A stretch of 64,000 bases of DNA, from NCBI RefSeq assembly GCF_910592395.1, contig NC_088310.1, forward strand, positions 8,751,501 through 8,815,500. The letters are read 5' to 3'. Source of the stretch: Lineus longissimus. Its lineage: Eukaryota > Nemertea > Pilidiophora > Heteronemertea > Lineidae. The translations under genes were made by a program, and so were the position numbers. Positions within the stretch are counted from its first letter, which is position 1; every line of letters begins with the position of its first letter. Below the pieces are notes generated by a model. That model worked only from the letters and a program-made list of their open reading frames with translations. It was not told the DNA's origin and did no database searches. This document shows, piece by piece, positions 49,301-62,371 of this stretch.

Positions 49301-52300
49301 CCAGATGAAACTATCTCCTGGCAATAAAACAAAGATACATGCTCGGCATTCTGTTCCACTGCTTCTGGCTGCCGCGCTTCTTGAGACTGCTCTAACCGAG
49401 TGAAAAGGTACATTTGGCATATAACTCTGATTTCCCGCTCGCCAATATTTCCAAATTCCTCTTACTGTATCTAGATATCTCAGTTGATTCAACTAATCGG
49501 CGTACTTTCATTGCATTCATGTGTTGAAGGCCTGTTTTTAAATATATGTTTTTTTCGTATTATTATTGTATATTGTAACGATGTATGAAACGATATAGGC
49601 CTACTGTGTCAACACAATTAAACCGGTTGAGAGGCAGCTGAACAAAATACCAATATGTTACATTAAATATGCATGTGTAGCAAACGCGCCCCAACCGGCT
49701 TAATTACGCCGGTACAGTAAGAATCGGTATACATGTACATATAAACGTCGCGTCCTCCAATATGTCGCACAGATGCAGAACAATCATGGCCAAAGTATGG
49801 TGCCATTAAGTACTTTACCCCAAAAAACTGATATTGCCGAAGATGATACATCGGCAGTCTTTGTTCTTATAAACACCAAAGGAATTTATACACGACTACT
49901 TCAGAGGAAGGCAATTTGTAAAGTGAGCCGACTCTTCTTTTTTGCACACGCTATTCTTAGCTTTAGCAATGTGACAGGAACAGCTTTATCTTTGCTTTGT
50001 CATACGTATAAAATACTACCACTTTTATAATAGGATTTGTTTCCGTATCAAAGCAATTATCTTATGTATCTTTATGTTTGATATGAATTCACTTTCTACA
50101 TGAATACGCTGGTTCGTGCATGTTGTTGAGCGGAGATGCGGGAGAAGTGCTAAGTTTGTATAAACAAGCATGAGGTTGCATTATAGATTACAGCTAATCT
50201 CTCAGCAAGACCTTTACCACTTCAGGACAGTGAACTACACTGGCATTTTCCCGCTGGGAGGCCGGTGAAACACCTTGGTTGACATTTGAGAACTAAGGGG
50301 AATATCTAGAGAACGTACGGCCAGAGTCACATTCATAAACCAGCAGTTTGAAATGTCACGCTTTTTAACATACTTCCATCCGATGATTTCCGCCCACGAC
50401 ACGATGATGCGAAAAAAAGGAGGTTTTATCATGGTTACGAAGTAATTGCCATGGCTTTCCACTGGAAGTAGGCATACGAGAGTGCAGTGATTGACTCCTC
50501 CAGACTGCTCTTGAAGTGCAGGTGTATGAACAACTCGCATGGTATATAACATGAGCATCCGAAGATGTATCATAGATATGTCAAGAAAAAATGAAGAATG
50601 TATGTAAAGGTTATATTCATAGGTTGCTCCTCGTCTAATAATGTGATCTTTTGACCGGGATAAAACGAGAAGAGATTCCATGGGTCTATTTGCCTCTAGA
50701 GGAACGAATATTTGCACTACTAAACGCACTTGTATTTCGCTACCCATGTACTGAAACATAGATGTAATGGAATCGAATCTCCTCCTCTTACTATTTTAAT
50801 CTCAACTTCATCAGTCATATTATCATGAACAATTATACAAAGTTACACCCGTCCGTCCATTTAATAGACTCCGTCACAACCCTGGCTACTCTAAGACGCA
50901 AAGGAAACTTCTAATACGAAATACATAGGGATTCAAGCAAACCATGCTGTAATGAACTAAACATCCTTACTCGTTATTTGATAAACTGACATCGTCTTTG
51001 CTCTCAAAGATTATTGCTATCTTTGAACATCACTCTATCTCCTTGAGCTTACCATTTATTGGAATAGCAGTAGGTTCAGACGAAGATGAGCTGTCAGTGG
51101 GCTGTCAATGCTATTTGCTCTTGCAACTAGTTCGATATATTACGAGTAGTTTCATAGGTTATTGGGGTTGGAAAAATATATCACTCTTCTTCAGGGAATA
51201 ATAGCAAGGTCATAACACGCTGTTGGCCACTTTTTTGAGAGGAAGAAGCTATTCGGATAAGGATTAACTTCCATATGTTGGATGCAACACTGTTGAAAAG
51301 CATGAAGAAGGATTTCAGTTGATGATAGTCCTAACCGCAGTTTCCCGGTGCTAAGCACAATTCCGCCTTGATTGTATTGCAACAAGATATGGGCCGTTTA
51401 GCAAGAACTCGAGAAAGCGTCGAAATTGATTTTTATGAGGACAACATTATTGGAAAGTTAAAGGCAGTGAGCCTTAATAATAGTCTGCCATAACTGCGGG
51501 CCACAAATATCAATTTACTTGCCGTTCGTATTAAAAGTTGTCCACACTGGGAGCTTTCTCAATAGCGAACGTCGGAAATGTCTGGAACCAGTAGTTAGGC
51601 CAAGAAGAAATCGAAAATAACCCGTTTCTTCTGATGGTAGAAAATAGACCCTTGGGGCCGCCAGCTAAGTGCACTCTAATGTAACAAGTCGCTCTAGACA
51701 TGGCAGGGCCGAGCCATTACAGATGAAGCCACGAGGGAATGTCGTCCACGTTTAAGAGAAGATTCAGAGAAGTACGAGGTGAGTACTTTGTTCGGACGAA
51801 GATTATTTGAAGACGGAGACATGGCTATCGGCACTGTCTATTTTCATCTCGTCGAAGAGAGCTGAAATTACAACAGCCATGACAGCTAGCAAATGTGGGT
51901 ACTAAGTAAATGGGACAGAGGTGCGTTGATAGGAGTTTTGCTCTTTCTAATTATTCATCATGATTCAATAGAAATACTAATGTTACATAATGGTTTGGTT
52001 ATTAAGCGAAGAGTTACTCTGACCCTTGAAATATCGTGTAATGCAGACACAGGTATATCTTATGCCAAGAATTCATAAAGACTAAGAATTTGGAACTCCA
52101 GAAATAAAAAAATTATGATTCTTGCTGGTACTAACAAACAATGTAACGCAACCCACCCGTCAGCCTTTAGTAAAGGCCACCAGTTGTCATTTGGTATTTT
52201 GTTTTTATATTTTACCGATGTTTTCTCTTCCACTTTTTAATGAGTATGAAATGGTTACAAAATAATTCCATGCATACAACACGATTTAACCAGTCTTCCA

Positions 52301-55300
52301 TAGGCGGCAAAATGTACTGTAGCAGTATGTGTGTGTGCACGTATACACCTGTACAAATACTATATGCACAGTACTATTCTCGGAGCAACACCTGTTTATT
52401 TCTTTTTAAGAACTGCTTCTTCGTTTCGTCTCAGTCTAAGTGTATGTGATACACAAGTACTTCTTCTTTGTAACGTGCACTGTTTCAAGCCACAACTACA
52501 TGTAGAATTTACTTTTACCATTGTACATTACATGTTGCTTTTTCTCCATACTACATGGTGCATATCCAACATATACAATGTAGAATGCTTTGGCTTTGCA
52601 CACATCAACAATCTCAACCAGACTAAAAAATGCTTCACCCGACACCCAACACTACCCATCCTGGCCTATTCTTTTGAAACTTGCAGTCAAGGCCATGCAG
52701 TAACCAGACTACATGTACTTCTGTTAGATGAATGACTTTAGTCAAAAGATGTTTCATGTCATTCAAAGATTATTATCTCCCCGCTTTCCGAAAAAGTGGG
52801 GAGCTATTGTATCACCGTTCGCCGTCAGTCCATATGTCAGTCCGTCCGAAAGTGATATCTCCTTCCAGACAGTTCAACGTACCAACTTGTTTGGAACTCC
52901 TCCACTGATATGCGCAACAACCTAAAAAAGTCGATCAAACTCCGTCTCTTGCCACCAGGGGGCAATATGTGAAAACAGACAAAGTGCGATATCTCGCTAA
53001 TTAGTGATTCGGTGTTTTTACTTTGATGATAGGAAGGTGCTGCCGGTGAGTCGGGACATAGACGAGAAGGTGGTTATGTTTTAATAGTCTGTTGGTGAAA
53101 CTGGCAAAATAGAAAGGGATAACATACAAAATGACCATGTTCATGATATTGTTGTTATTTGATTTTATTATACATTTGTAAGTATCCATGTTTTGTTGAG
53201 GAAATTAAAGAAATTGAACAGTTCTAAAGGAGCAATAGACTTATATTGATATTGATATTGACATGGATGTTGTTAGTAACAGATGGCGGTGTGATGGATA
53301 ACCACTCTCAAAATGGATAACAATGGTTTAGTGCAGCGCACACTGTGTTTAATACTACACTATATATTGAGTTATACGTAATATATGGCGCAGACTCCCG
53401 TTTTGGCTGTGAAGCTTCGGCTGTGATCACCATGATGTTTTGCACCCTGTCTCATAGAGAGTCTGTCATTAGGTAATTATAGCCAGCAGACCCCTGTCAT
53501 AAAGCCAAACCAAACTGTGGTGTAGGTAATTCGATATCAAAGCAAATTGTGATGATCCTATAACAAGAGTCTCCTTGTTGAACTCGGGTAGATAGATATA
53601 GAATGAGTCAGATCATGTTTTTCATGCCAAGTGTGAAGAAAAAAACCCGACCTTGTCCCTGGCTATTTTTCTCCCTGAGTCTCAAATGAATCAAACACGC
53701 TGTTTTTGATTTTTGAAAAACCGCCGTTTGTTATTTGTTTTGAAAAATCGTCCACGGCACTTAAGCTGTAAATTGGCTCATGTTTCTAAAGTAATTCAAG
53801 TAATTGGATATTTAAGGTTCCCATCGTTGAAGCTGCCGTGGTTAAAGTTCTTCATGCTGTTCAAGCTGAACTGGTTATTTTAACCCCATGTTTGTTTGAT
53901 AGCTGTAATGGTGATTATTTTATGATAGGCAAATCAATCTCTTGTAATGTCTTAATACGTTTTGTGTTAACAATCATACGTTTGATGCTTCAATGATGAG
54001 TGGGTTTATCGATGAGTCATACACTGCTGTGGTTGGTACGTTCGTGCCCTGGAAAAGCCAAGGGTTGTCAGTTAACAACATAACCAGATGGCAGTGGTGC
54101 AGTGTACCTAAGAGTACTCGACTTGATACCGAGACAACACAGGAGGTGTAGTGTATCCATTACTGACCCAGCTTGTTGCCACATTGTTAGTGGGTTAAAA
54201 GAGGGTAGAAACATAACACTTGAAATGATGCTATTTGTAGTGCAAATGATAAGCCAAAGAAAAAAAAGTGCAACTTGTTGTTAAAGTAGCGATATTTGCC
54301 GGGCTTTTTCCTCTGTACTGCAATAAAAAATATAAATTGTAAAGTATGTTTTCCCTAAAATAGTCCCATCCTAGTCGTTAAGGGGTTATGGAGCGTACCC
54401 GTATTGTTCTATTATTGAACGCCAAGGCTGCTACTATATCAAATAACCATATTTATCAAGTATTTATATGATGAACACCAACTCATTACGTTAGTATTGA
54501 CATACCCAGTGTGTGACAGCTTCAATATCACTATCTCCACTCGTTTGTTCAAACTGCGGTATCGCCGGAGCAATTAATATGCCCACATCTTCTCCATGGT
54601 GGTTAATAAGGCACTCGCCCAGCAGGTCGAAATGAGAACCATCACGATAAAAGCGGGCTCTGGCGTAATGCTGCCTCGTTAATTCATAATGAGGAGATTG
54701 TTTGGCAGTGTTTCATAACATTCTAGCATGGGGAGATGTCATTACACAAATGCCAGCACAAACACTGACACTTAAAGGCATACGCCGTTCGTTAAAAAAT
54801 TAAAATTTGTCATTGAATACGAAAAGTCGAAATTGTGTGAATACGTTTTGAAAATAAATTTCAGCAATAAAAAAAAATTCGTTGGCCGGGGCTTAACAGA
54901 TATACGAGTACAACGAATCCCAAGTCTCACATGTCTCAGCAAGTGTATATGCGTGATAACTGCACGCCGGCATTGTGTATAGCCTGAGTTTTTGGGCCAA
55001 AAGTAAATACGCTATAAAAAAACGTGACTTCCAGCCACTTAAGGTATGACTTTACACTCGAGACTGATAAGGGCAAAGTGATTGAGGTGATTTTTGCCAA
55101 ATGGAGTTGTTGATATATCTTCGTACGATGAAATGACTCCCAGTGTGGCGGTTAAGGTTCACCAAGTTCTTCAAGCTGAAAGCTTTAGCGCGTCTGTTGT
55201 ATAGAGTTTCCCCATGTTGGTCAAGTTCTCAAAGCGATTCATGAAACAGTTGTTGTAGACTGTTGTACGCAAAAGGGCGAGGTCTGCATTACAACAATCG

Positions 55301-55418
55301 ACCCAAAATTGGCCAAAAACCAATACGAGAACTCAGCGGAAAAGCTGAACATCGGTTGACATGACTCCAGCAAAACCTGAAACTCAAATTACCATGAATG
55401 AATGAGCGTTCAGTGGAG
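46321..55418. other. No gene recognised
   Basis: The longest open frame in the window (50235-50759, minus, 174 codons) lies here but has no recognisable domain, no splice context and ordinary composition. A stretch near 52780-52980 (CCGTTCGCCGTCAGTCCATA, then GTCAGTCCGTCCGAAAG and ATATCTCC) has the look of a dispersed repeat, without another copy in this window. AATTCATAAAGACTAAGAA followed by TTGGAA occurs at 52071 and again at 58017. Confidence 0.35.
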
Positions 55419-55505
55419 CTTCTCATCATTTTGACGTGTTACACTAGCCTAACACGTCAAAATAATGAAAAGCCTCACTTCGCAACACGCGAAAATGACG
55501 AGAAG
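55419..55505. repeat. Triple inverted/direct repeat, about 23 bp
   Basis: CTTCTCATCATTTTGACGTG followed by TTA at 55419-55441 pairs with TAACACGTCAAAATAATGAA ending near 55472, across a loop of about 8 bp. A third, partly matching copy (complement orientation, CGCGAAAATGACGAGAAG) follows at 55488-55505. The first two can form a nearly perfect hairpin. Confidence 0.8.
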
Positions 55506-56385
55506 CCAGCCACCAGTCTATCGACGGAGATTTGTAGGGCGCACCAGTGCTGATTACAACATTTTGTACAGGTTAGGTGTCACACTATTGGAAACATAAA
55601 TGGAGGGGGTGGTCTGTATCCCTTGATTTTGGAATTAATTATCGGAATACTTAACAAGTCAAGCTCATTAGCGATTTCAGTTAATTGACCTAAATCGACC
55701 ATCAGCATCATACCACATTATTTGATTTTCGATCTAACAAAAATCTATCTCATCCATGCATGCACATAATACTACAAGATTTCGCATACCACACCAAACA
55801 CTTGTAACAGCTGTTTCCCTGCCGAGTAGGCCTAGACAATCAAAAAAGTACAAGCCATACATTATATCAAGGCCCATGGTTGATTTACCACCGCGGCTAA
55901 ACCATTCCCCTGAATTCAATACTAATCACCCATTTATAAATTTCCTCGGGGAATGTAGAACGAGAATGGTTCAAATCAAATTCACCTTTTTTTCCCCATG
56001 CAGATTCTTCTAATTCCATTTGCCTCAGAATGCAAAAACTGCATCTAAAACTGATGTAACTATGCAAACCACCCTTCCCTACGTCATGTAGATCATCATA
56101 TTACACAAATATTCAAAAATTCTCAGCAGAATATTTTCAAGGCTGATTGGTATTATCATGATTAGCCCCAAAGTGACTGGCACGCGCCACAGCTGAGCTG
56201 CCAAACAATCAACTTGAAAGGTTTTATATCAATTAATCTTAATTTATCTGGAAAAAAACATCAATTTTTTAACATTTTGATCGATTACGAGTCGACTGCA
56301 CGTTGCAGTTCAGTAACTACTAAATAATTTGTGTGCTTTTTTCATGCCGAAAATTCAACGACATGTTTTTTTGGGTTTTTTTCAG

Positions 56386-56685
56386 CTACATTACCGGATA
56401 CCGGAGACTCTGGATGAACCACGGGGAGTTGATCAGACGATATTTGTGAAATGGACTCGGAGACCTCCAGTAGAAAACTTCCCTATTTCATTAATCCTAA
56501 AAGAGTTCTTGTTTTTACCCGATTCTTGGAACAACGAATTACAGAAGACGATTTACGATTGTCACTTAAATGAAATAGTATATGATTGGATACAACTGCA
56601 TAACTTCAGAATTCGTCGTTCGTTGGGTTTGCGAGACCTGGCTATTGACATTATTCACCTGCTGCTAAAACACTCTCAAGGCTGA
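56386..56685 (+). CDS. Putative terminal coding exon, unknown protein
   Basis: A strong acceptor (CATGTTTTTTTGGG then TTTTTTTCAG) precedes an open frame of 99 codons ending in TGA. It reads LHYRIPETLDEPRGVDQTIF, VKWTRRPPVENFPISLILKE, then FLFLPDSWNNELQKTIYD, VYDWIQLHNFRIRRSLGL and LAIDIIHLLLKHSQG. The acceptor falls in phase 0. An ATTAAA poly(A)-type signal lies 56 bp past the stop (56741-56746), as expected for a last exon. The C-terminal half looks amphipathic and helical. I do not recognise the family, and no upstream exon was found. It is opposite in strand to NCX, so it would be a nested or neighbouring gene. Confidence 0.4.
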   Translation, partial: LHYRIPETLDEPRGVDQTIFVKWTRRPPVENFPISLILKEFLFLPDSWNNELQKTIYDCHLNEIVYDWIQLHNFRIRRSLGLRDLAIDIIHLLLKHSQG

Positions 56686-56740
56686 ATGATAACATCACCA
56701 TCAGCATATACTACGCTTCCATGTATCGATCTAACAACAC

Positions 56741-56746
56741 ATTAAA
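56741..56746 (+). promoter_or_regulatory. Possible poly(A) signal ATTAAA
   Basis: ATTAAA lies 56 bp after the stop codon of the putative terminal exon. The hexamer is common in AT-rich DNA, so it only supports the exon model. Confidence 0.3.
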
Positions 56747-59700
56747 ATTTCAGTCCTGCTGCTTCCATAAACATAACGACATAACTAATACAAATAACCG
56801 ATTAAAATGTGCGATATTTGGTTGATTGTTCCATAACAAAACGATATCCAGGCATCAATTTACACGTTTTTATTTTCATTGGGAGTAGCTCGAGAATTGC
56901 AAGTCTAAAGCATTATGTGTTGACAGGAAGAGAACGGTTACATCAGGTTAAAGATATTGGTTTAAGAAAGTTAATATGACAAATTTCAGTCGATGCAAAC
57001 TCCACGTAAAATCCTATCTGCAGCTAGGTGCCCGATGCCAAGGCTCCTTCCAACCAGTAGGTTATGAGTAGCATTTAACAGGAAAGTATCATTTCATTTG
57101 CAACAAATATAGAGAAAACGCGCACACCTCGTTTCTGGTATTGCTGAATTTCTGACAGATATGAATCTCGGGAGACGTGATGAGAATCAACTGGTGTCAG
57201 CCAGGTTAGCTTTACCAATATCGAACACGGTCGACAAATTGCCATTCATTGAATACCAATGGGATATTTTTTTCCCATAGATTTGAATACTAATATGAAT
57301 ATTTCATAACAAATACGGGATATGTTACATAGAAATGAAATCATGTTAGAGAAACTAGACTAGAGTCTGTTTTTACCTTGGTGGAAATCTGACATTTGCG
57401 AAGGAAACCTATTTGGGCCGTACCAGCTGTCATCCTCTCGAGATGGGTTAGAACAAGGATTATGAATAGACTGGTTCACGCTGCGGCAGGCAGAGATGGA
57501 AAAGCCACTTCGTCATTGAGAGTAGAGGAGGGACGAACAGAACTTAACAAAGAACTGCCAAACTCTAAATTCGAACCTTGTTTTCGAAACATCCGATGTG
57601 AAGGTTACTCAAACACTTCTTGCTGTACTCTAATGCACCCAGTGGCTACTCTGGCATAGGAATTTTTTTGGTGGAAACCAGTCGATTGCCACTTTCTCCA
57701 GACACAGAACTCGATACGGGAAATGCAAAGAGCAAATTGACAACTCAGAAATTACTCTTGTTTTTTGGTTAGATCGTTATTGGCAATCTGATAGAGTGAA
57801 AGTTGCAGGAAAGTGTTGTTGACGTGCACCAGAACAGACAGATTACATATTTTCTTTCTTTCAACAGCATAGGACAACTGCTAGTGTATCATGAAAAGCA
57901 GCAGCAAATTATCAACATCATCTACTGACGGACAAAAGCTGTACTTTAGTGATCAGTTATACCGTTCAACAGGCTAAGCACAGAGTGGACATATGTTGAT
58001 GTACATAATACCAATAATTCATAAAGACTAAGAAATTGGAAGCGATACTACAGCATCTTAACGGGCACTCGGTACCAAGTTTTGCCAATAGGAGGCTTAT
58101 GCAAAGGAATTCGGCTTCTATTCCATGAGTATCGCTACTATTAAAGGGTTATCGCGTGATTTCTGTCACAAATGACTCAAAAAGTGTACCTCGTTTAGTA
58201 GTGATTATTAGACTTATAAGGAAATGGTACTTTAACGAGGTTCTAAAACCCCTCTTGGACAAAGAATACCCACTATCACGCCATAGCACAGGAAATCAAA
58301 TAGAATATGTTGTCTCTTTAATGTAGATTATATCTGAAGTTACAAATACTTCTTGATAATACTGGTCTGCTTCATAAGATCTTTTAGCAGAGTCAATCTA
58401 CGAAATGGCCTCAAGAAAATGCTACATTTGATTATGAAAGGCTCATCGAGAAGATTAGAGTTATCGAGAAGATTAAAGTAGGCATGTTTTGCATTACCAT
58501 CAATCGCACTTCAACATGTAACGTGAATGTAACCCAATATATTGGCCTCAATATTGAATTGCATTTGAGAATAATCTCCGATTCTACATTCACATCTCAC
58601 GCCGTCTTTCCTAATACCGATGATGCATGTGAGATTTGGCACATTCTCACAAGTCATCCTCGTAACATGTTTACCCCACAGGCAGACAGCTCCCATGCAG
58701 GTAGACCTGTACTAGTCGTGACTACAACCAGAACCAGCAACCTTGAATATAACATACTAATCAAACTGGATTACGCTTGAAAAACCAAGATTTACAAAAA
58801 GGGGCTTAATTGAGAATAATTGCATCTGACGGCTGAGAAACAGCTTCAAGTCATGCTGGTTTTGATCTGCCTTAATCACATAATGAGCATCCACTATAAC
58901 CTTCAGTTACAGTTAAAGCAATTTTGGCTACAGGATATCAGCCATGGCAACATCAGCTCGTACTGGCCAGCTATGATGCAAGGCATAGGGGCTATTCCGA
59001 TTATGTGGCAAAATATATACTGGTATGCTTATGAGCAAGTAACTTTTAAGTGTTTTCCATCTTAATAATGTCCGTTTAGTACATGCCGTACTGGAAACAG
59101 CTCCTACCGGTTCTGCTGCACAAGTCATCCTTGCTATAAATTTAACATTGAATGGATCCGCATTACTAGATACAATTTACTCGTTTGGTCTCCTGTATAC
59201 CGTGAACTTGTACGTTGGCCTGTACATTTTCAAATGAGAAATCATCTTTTGTTTGCAAACCCCGACGTTTCCTCTTGGTTGTTCAACATCCTTATGTAAA
59301 AATACCTAATGATCATAACACTAATTAAATACGTCATAGAAAACAGCAGCACAATATTTGTCACAGACAATTCATTGGGTTCCCATGGAGAAAGTATCAG
59401 AACTTAATTTGACCCCACAAATAATAATCGATTATAACTTCATCATCGGTGCAACGTTATGGTGGTGTTGACAATTTTGAATAAAATAGGTCTTCTCCGG
59501 CTGCTCAGACGTGGCTCCCTCGATGAGCTGCCCGGGCATTGACCACCGGTGCGTGCATTAGCTAATTATCACCAGCAGTTGTATGCAATGTCTTATTTTT
59601 TTCATGTATAAAGCTAATTGGGTGTTGCACTCTCATGAAAGCACATAGTTTTTAGATATGGTATATGTAGACATTTATAAATAGGGAAAGCTACGATGGG

Positions 59701-61547
59701 AAATACACGCTTGCCCCAAGTGATGGGAAGTGGAAGTATCATCAAAATACATGTATGCCAACCACACCAACGGGTATTTTCTTATTGAAATAACCCCTCG
59801 GGACGAATGTAGTTGCAGCACGTGCGAGAAAATACCCAGTAAGAATCAGGCCTTCAGCACCAACAGTGAAAAAGGCCTTTCCTTTTGGCCCGACATGCTG
59901 CAGATGTGTGATAATCTAGTCTGTGACAGCAAAGCTTTTCATCGGTTCTTTCCAACTTTCCAACACAACTCTGCAACTCGGAATTCAATACTTCAATCAA
60001 TTGTTGTCTAACCATCTGGTTTATAGCAAAGCTATACTCTGGTGGAAGTAAAGCGGCTGGTTCTTCAACGGTAGGTGAAAACAAACGCCAGCTAACACAT
60101 TAGCAACATAAGCTTCTCATGCAGACTCATGTATGAGTAGGCTTGTCTAAGGTTATATAAATTCATGTGCCTATAAAAACCGTGGCAGAGGTGAACTAGG
60201 TATTTTTACTGGTAGCACACCTCAGCTTACGTGTAGGTGAGATGGTTGGCCATGTACTCAGGTGCAACATGGTTAGTTAGAGAATGTTGGTGTAAGGCTT
60301 ATTTGTATTGATACATTACATCATTTGAAGAGGAATAGGATGCTGATAAATGGTACCAGGCATACCCGACCAGACTAAGGCCAATTCTAGTTTGGTAGGA
60401 GGACCTTCTTCGAAGTTATTAAAAAAGCTTTCGGATCAACACTAACCCTGGAATTGGCTATTTGATGTAGGTAGAAACTGAGAGTGGTAGCCTAGTAGAT
60501 TCCCAGATATAATAAGATCATGAAAATGGGTAAATTAAGTACAATCATTGATTATGTAGCAACAGTGATAAGTGACGCAAGTGAAATAAGAAACACGCCG
60601 AGCATGAGAAAGTTGGGTAATAAATTACTCAGCATTAAATATAAGATTTTTTTGCTGCAGAAAATGCGTTCAGAGCCACCGGCATTTTGTATCCATCGTG
60701 AGATATACATCGATCTGTTGAAGTTGATGGTTAGCTCATAAAGCCTTCAGGCAGCTTAAAGGCAGAGACTATGTGTTGATATGAAATAACTGTTGGATCA
60801 CAGCGAATGCAATCAACGTTTAGAGCTCTCTAAAATATGCTGCAAGAATTTACTACAAATTTCAGTATCCTCCATACCTCTTATGAACTGACTACCTGAA
60901 AGCTATAAGCAGAGAACACTCAAGAACTAATGTACGTCGGTCAAATCAGCGTGCAACAAGCTCTACGCCGTTTGTGACAGACTAGGCATTATCTTTGCCA
61001 CCTTGCTACAACCTTCTGTATCGTTCAAGTAGGGAGACAAGGAATAAGCCAGGTGGGGCAAAATTAAGTAACACAACGTATAGCCACTAGGTTTCTCCAG
61101 TATCTCGCACAGGGCATCGGCACTGTTCACTTCTGTGAGCACTTAATAGTCAAACCCGACAATGATATTCCTTTCAGCAACATAATCACAAACAAATCAC
61201 AATCTATTGTCTGACCTTGAGAGCCCTTACAGAGGAATTGAGTCCCACGTAATCTAATAGTATTCAGAGATGATGCGTGCCCAATCCCCCTCCTTACCCT
61301 TCTTATTTTGTATTACCTCTGCCTTATTGTTATCATCACCTCATATCTTAAGGTGGCGCGCTACTTCAATATTAATCACAGTCTTCTATAAGGGTAACAC
61401 AATTACGGCTGATCGAAATCATCACGGTCTAAACTACGCTAATTTTCACTCCACAACAATGCCAATCTCAATCCACAGCATTTCAAAAGAATAAATCAAT
61501 ACAGGACAGCAAGATACACGGACGTATTCCCAGCAGTCGATTTTGCG
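56747..61547. other. No gene recognised
   Basis: Several frames of 70-98 codons exist (57396-57659, 58484-58780, 59730-60011 on plus; 59854-60084 on minus; 60520-60741 on plus). None shows a domain or convincing splice borders. The overlapping frames at 59.7-60.1 kb and the lysine-rich frame at 60520 are the least random-looking. Confidence 0.35.
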
Positions 61548-62371
61548 CCGACTATCGACACTTTCACCACGATACCACAGTTTAGCATACCGATTATCGG
61601 GTATCTTACAAGTACAAAAGAATCTCTGAATAAGTCATGGTGGTAATCACACGCGGGCAACGCTGTGTTCGTTTCTTATTAACTTGTTGTTGTGTTCAGT
61701 CAGGCAAAGGTTCGCAGTTAATTACGTCATGCAACAACTCCAAAGCCGTTCAGATATCAACGGCTTGACTAGAGGAAGTTGGAAACTGACGTGTAGTGGC
61801 CTGTGGTTTGTCTATCGGATCTTTATCTCTGAATAAATCATGACTGCAAAAATCCGTGTGTTTTTTCTCTCATTTTTTTACCATGCTTGTATTGCTTGTT
61901 CATTCGAGCAAAGGTTGCATTTTGCCATGTGACAATACTTCAAAGCCATTCAGATATGTGTGGCTTGTGTTCATTGAAACAGATATTCGCAGTTGTTACA
62001 TTTGCTACCATGCAACTATGATAGCGCCATTCTGATTCGGCTTGACGCGGATTAAGCAAATTTGGATCTGAGGCAGCGCGAGAGAATGCATCACCGACTA
62101 TCGGACTTTCAACGGCGAGTGTTCTCTTGAATAAATCATGATTGTATCACACATGAACAACTTTGTTTTTCTTTCTATTGTAGTCACGGTTATAATGTTC
62201 ACTCAGGCAAATTTTCATGCCACAGTGGTTATGATTCGTCACCATGTTTACTGCATCTACACTAATGACATTCTCTGGCTTAACGAACGATGTGGGACTG
62301 TCGAAGAAATTTATGGAATATCATCAGCCCTGATGGAAACTATGGAAAAGGAATTTATGCAAAAGAAGTGA
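61548..62371 (+). repeat. Three-copy divergent tandem repeat, 200-300 bp unit
   Basis: Each unit has CTATCG(A/G), then CTCT(T)GAATAA(G/A)TCATG, then a T-rich stretch, then TTC(A/G)(C/G)TCAGGCAAA or a variant. The ATGs lie at 61637, 61840 and 62138. Units 1 and 2 also share CAAAGCC(G/A)TTCAGATAT followed by GGCTTG. After each ATG is a short frame (43, 30 and 77 codons) beginning with hydrophobic residues, signal-peptide-like in units 2 and 3. However, the aligned hydrophobic stretches fall in three different reading frames, which argues that the duplication is of noncoding or decayed sequence. Confidence 0.6.

Noticed and set aside
50235-50759. Longest open frame in the window (174 codons, minus).
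   Set aside because: No recognisable domain, no good splice or start context, and a frame of this length can occur by chance across 64 kb of both strands.
52780-52980. Stretch resembling dispersed repeats of marine invertebrates (GTCAGTCCGTCCGAAAG, ATATCTCC).
   Set aside because: Only one copy in this window and the resemblance is from general memory, so it was not called as an element.
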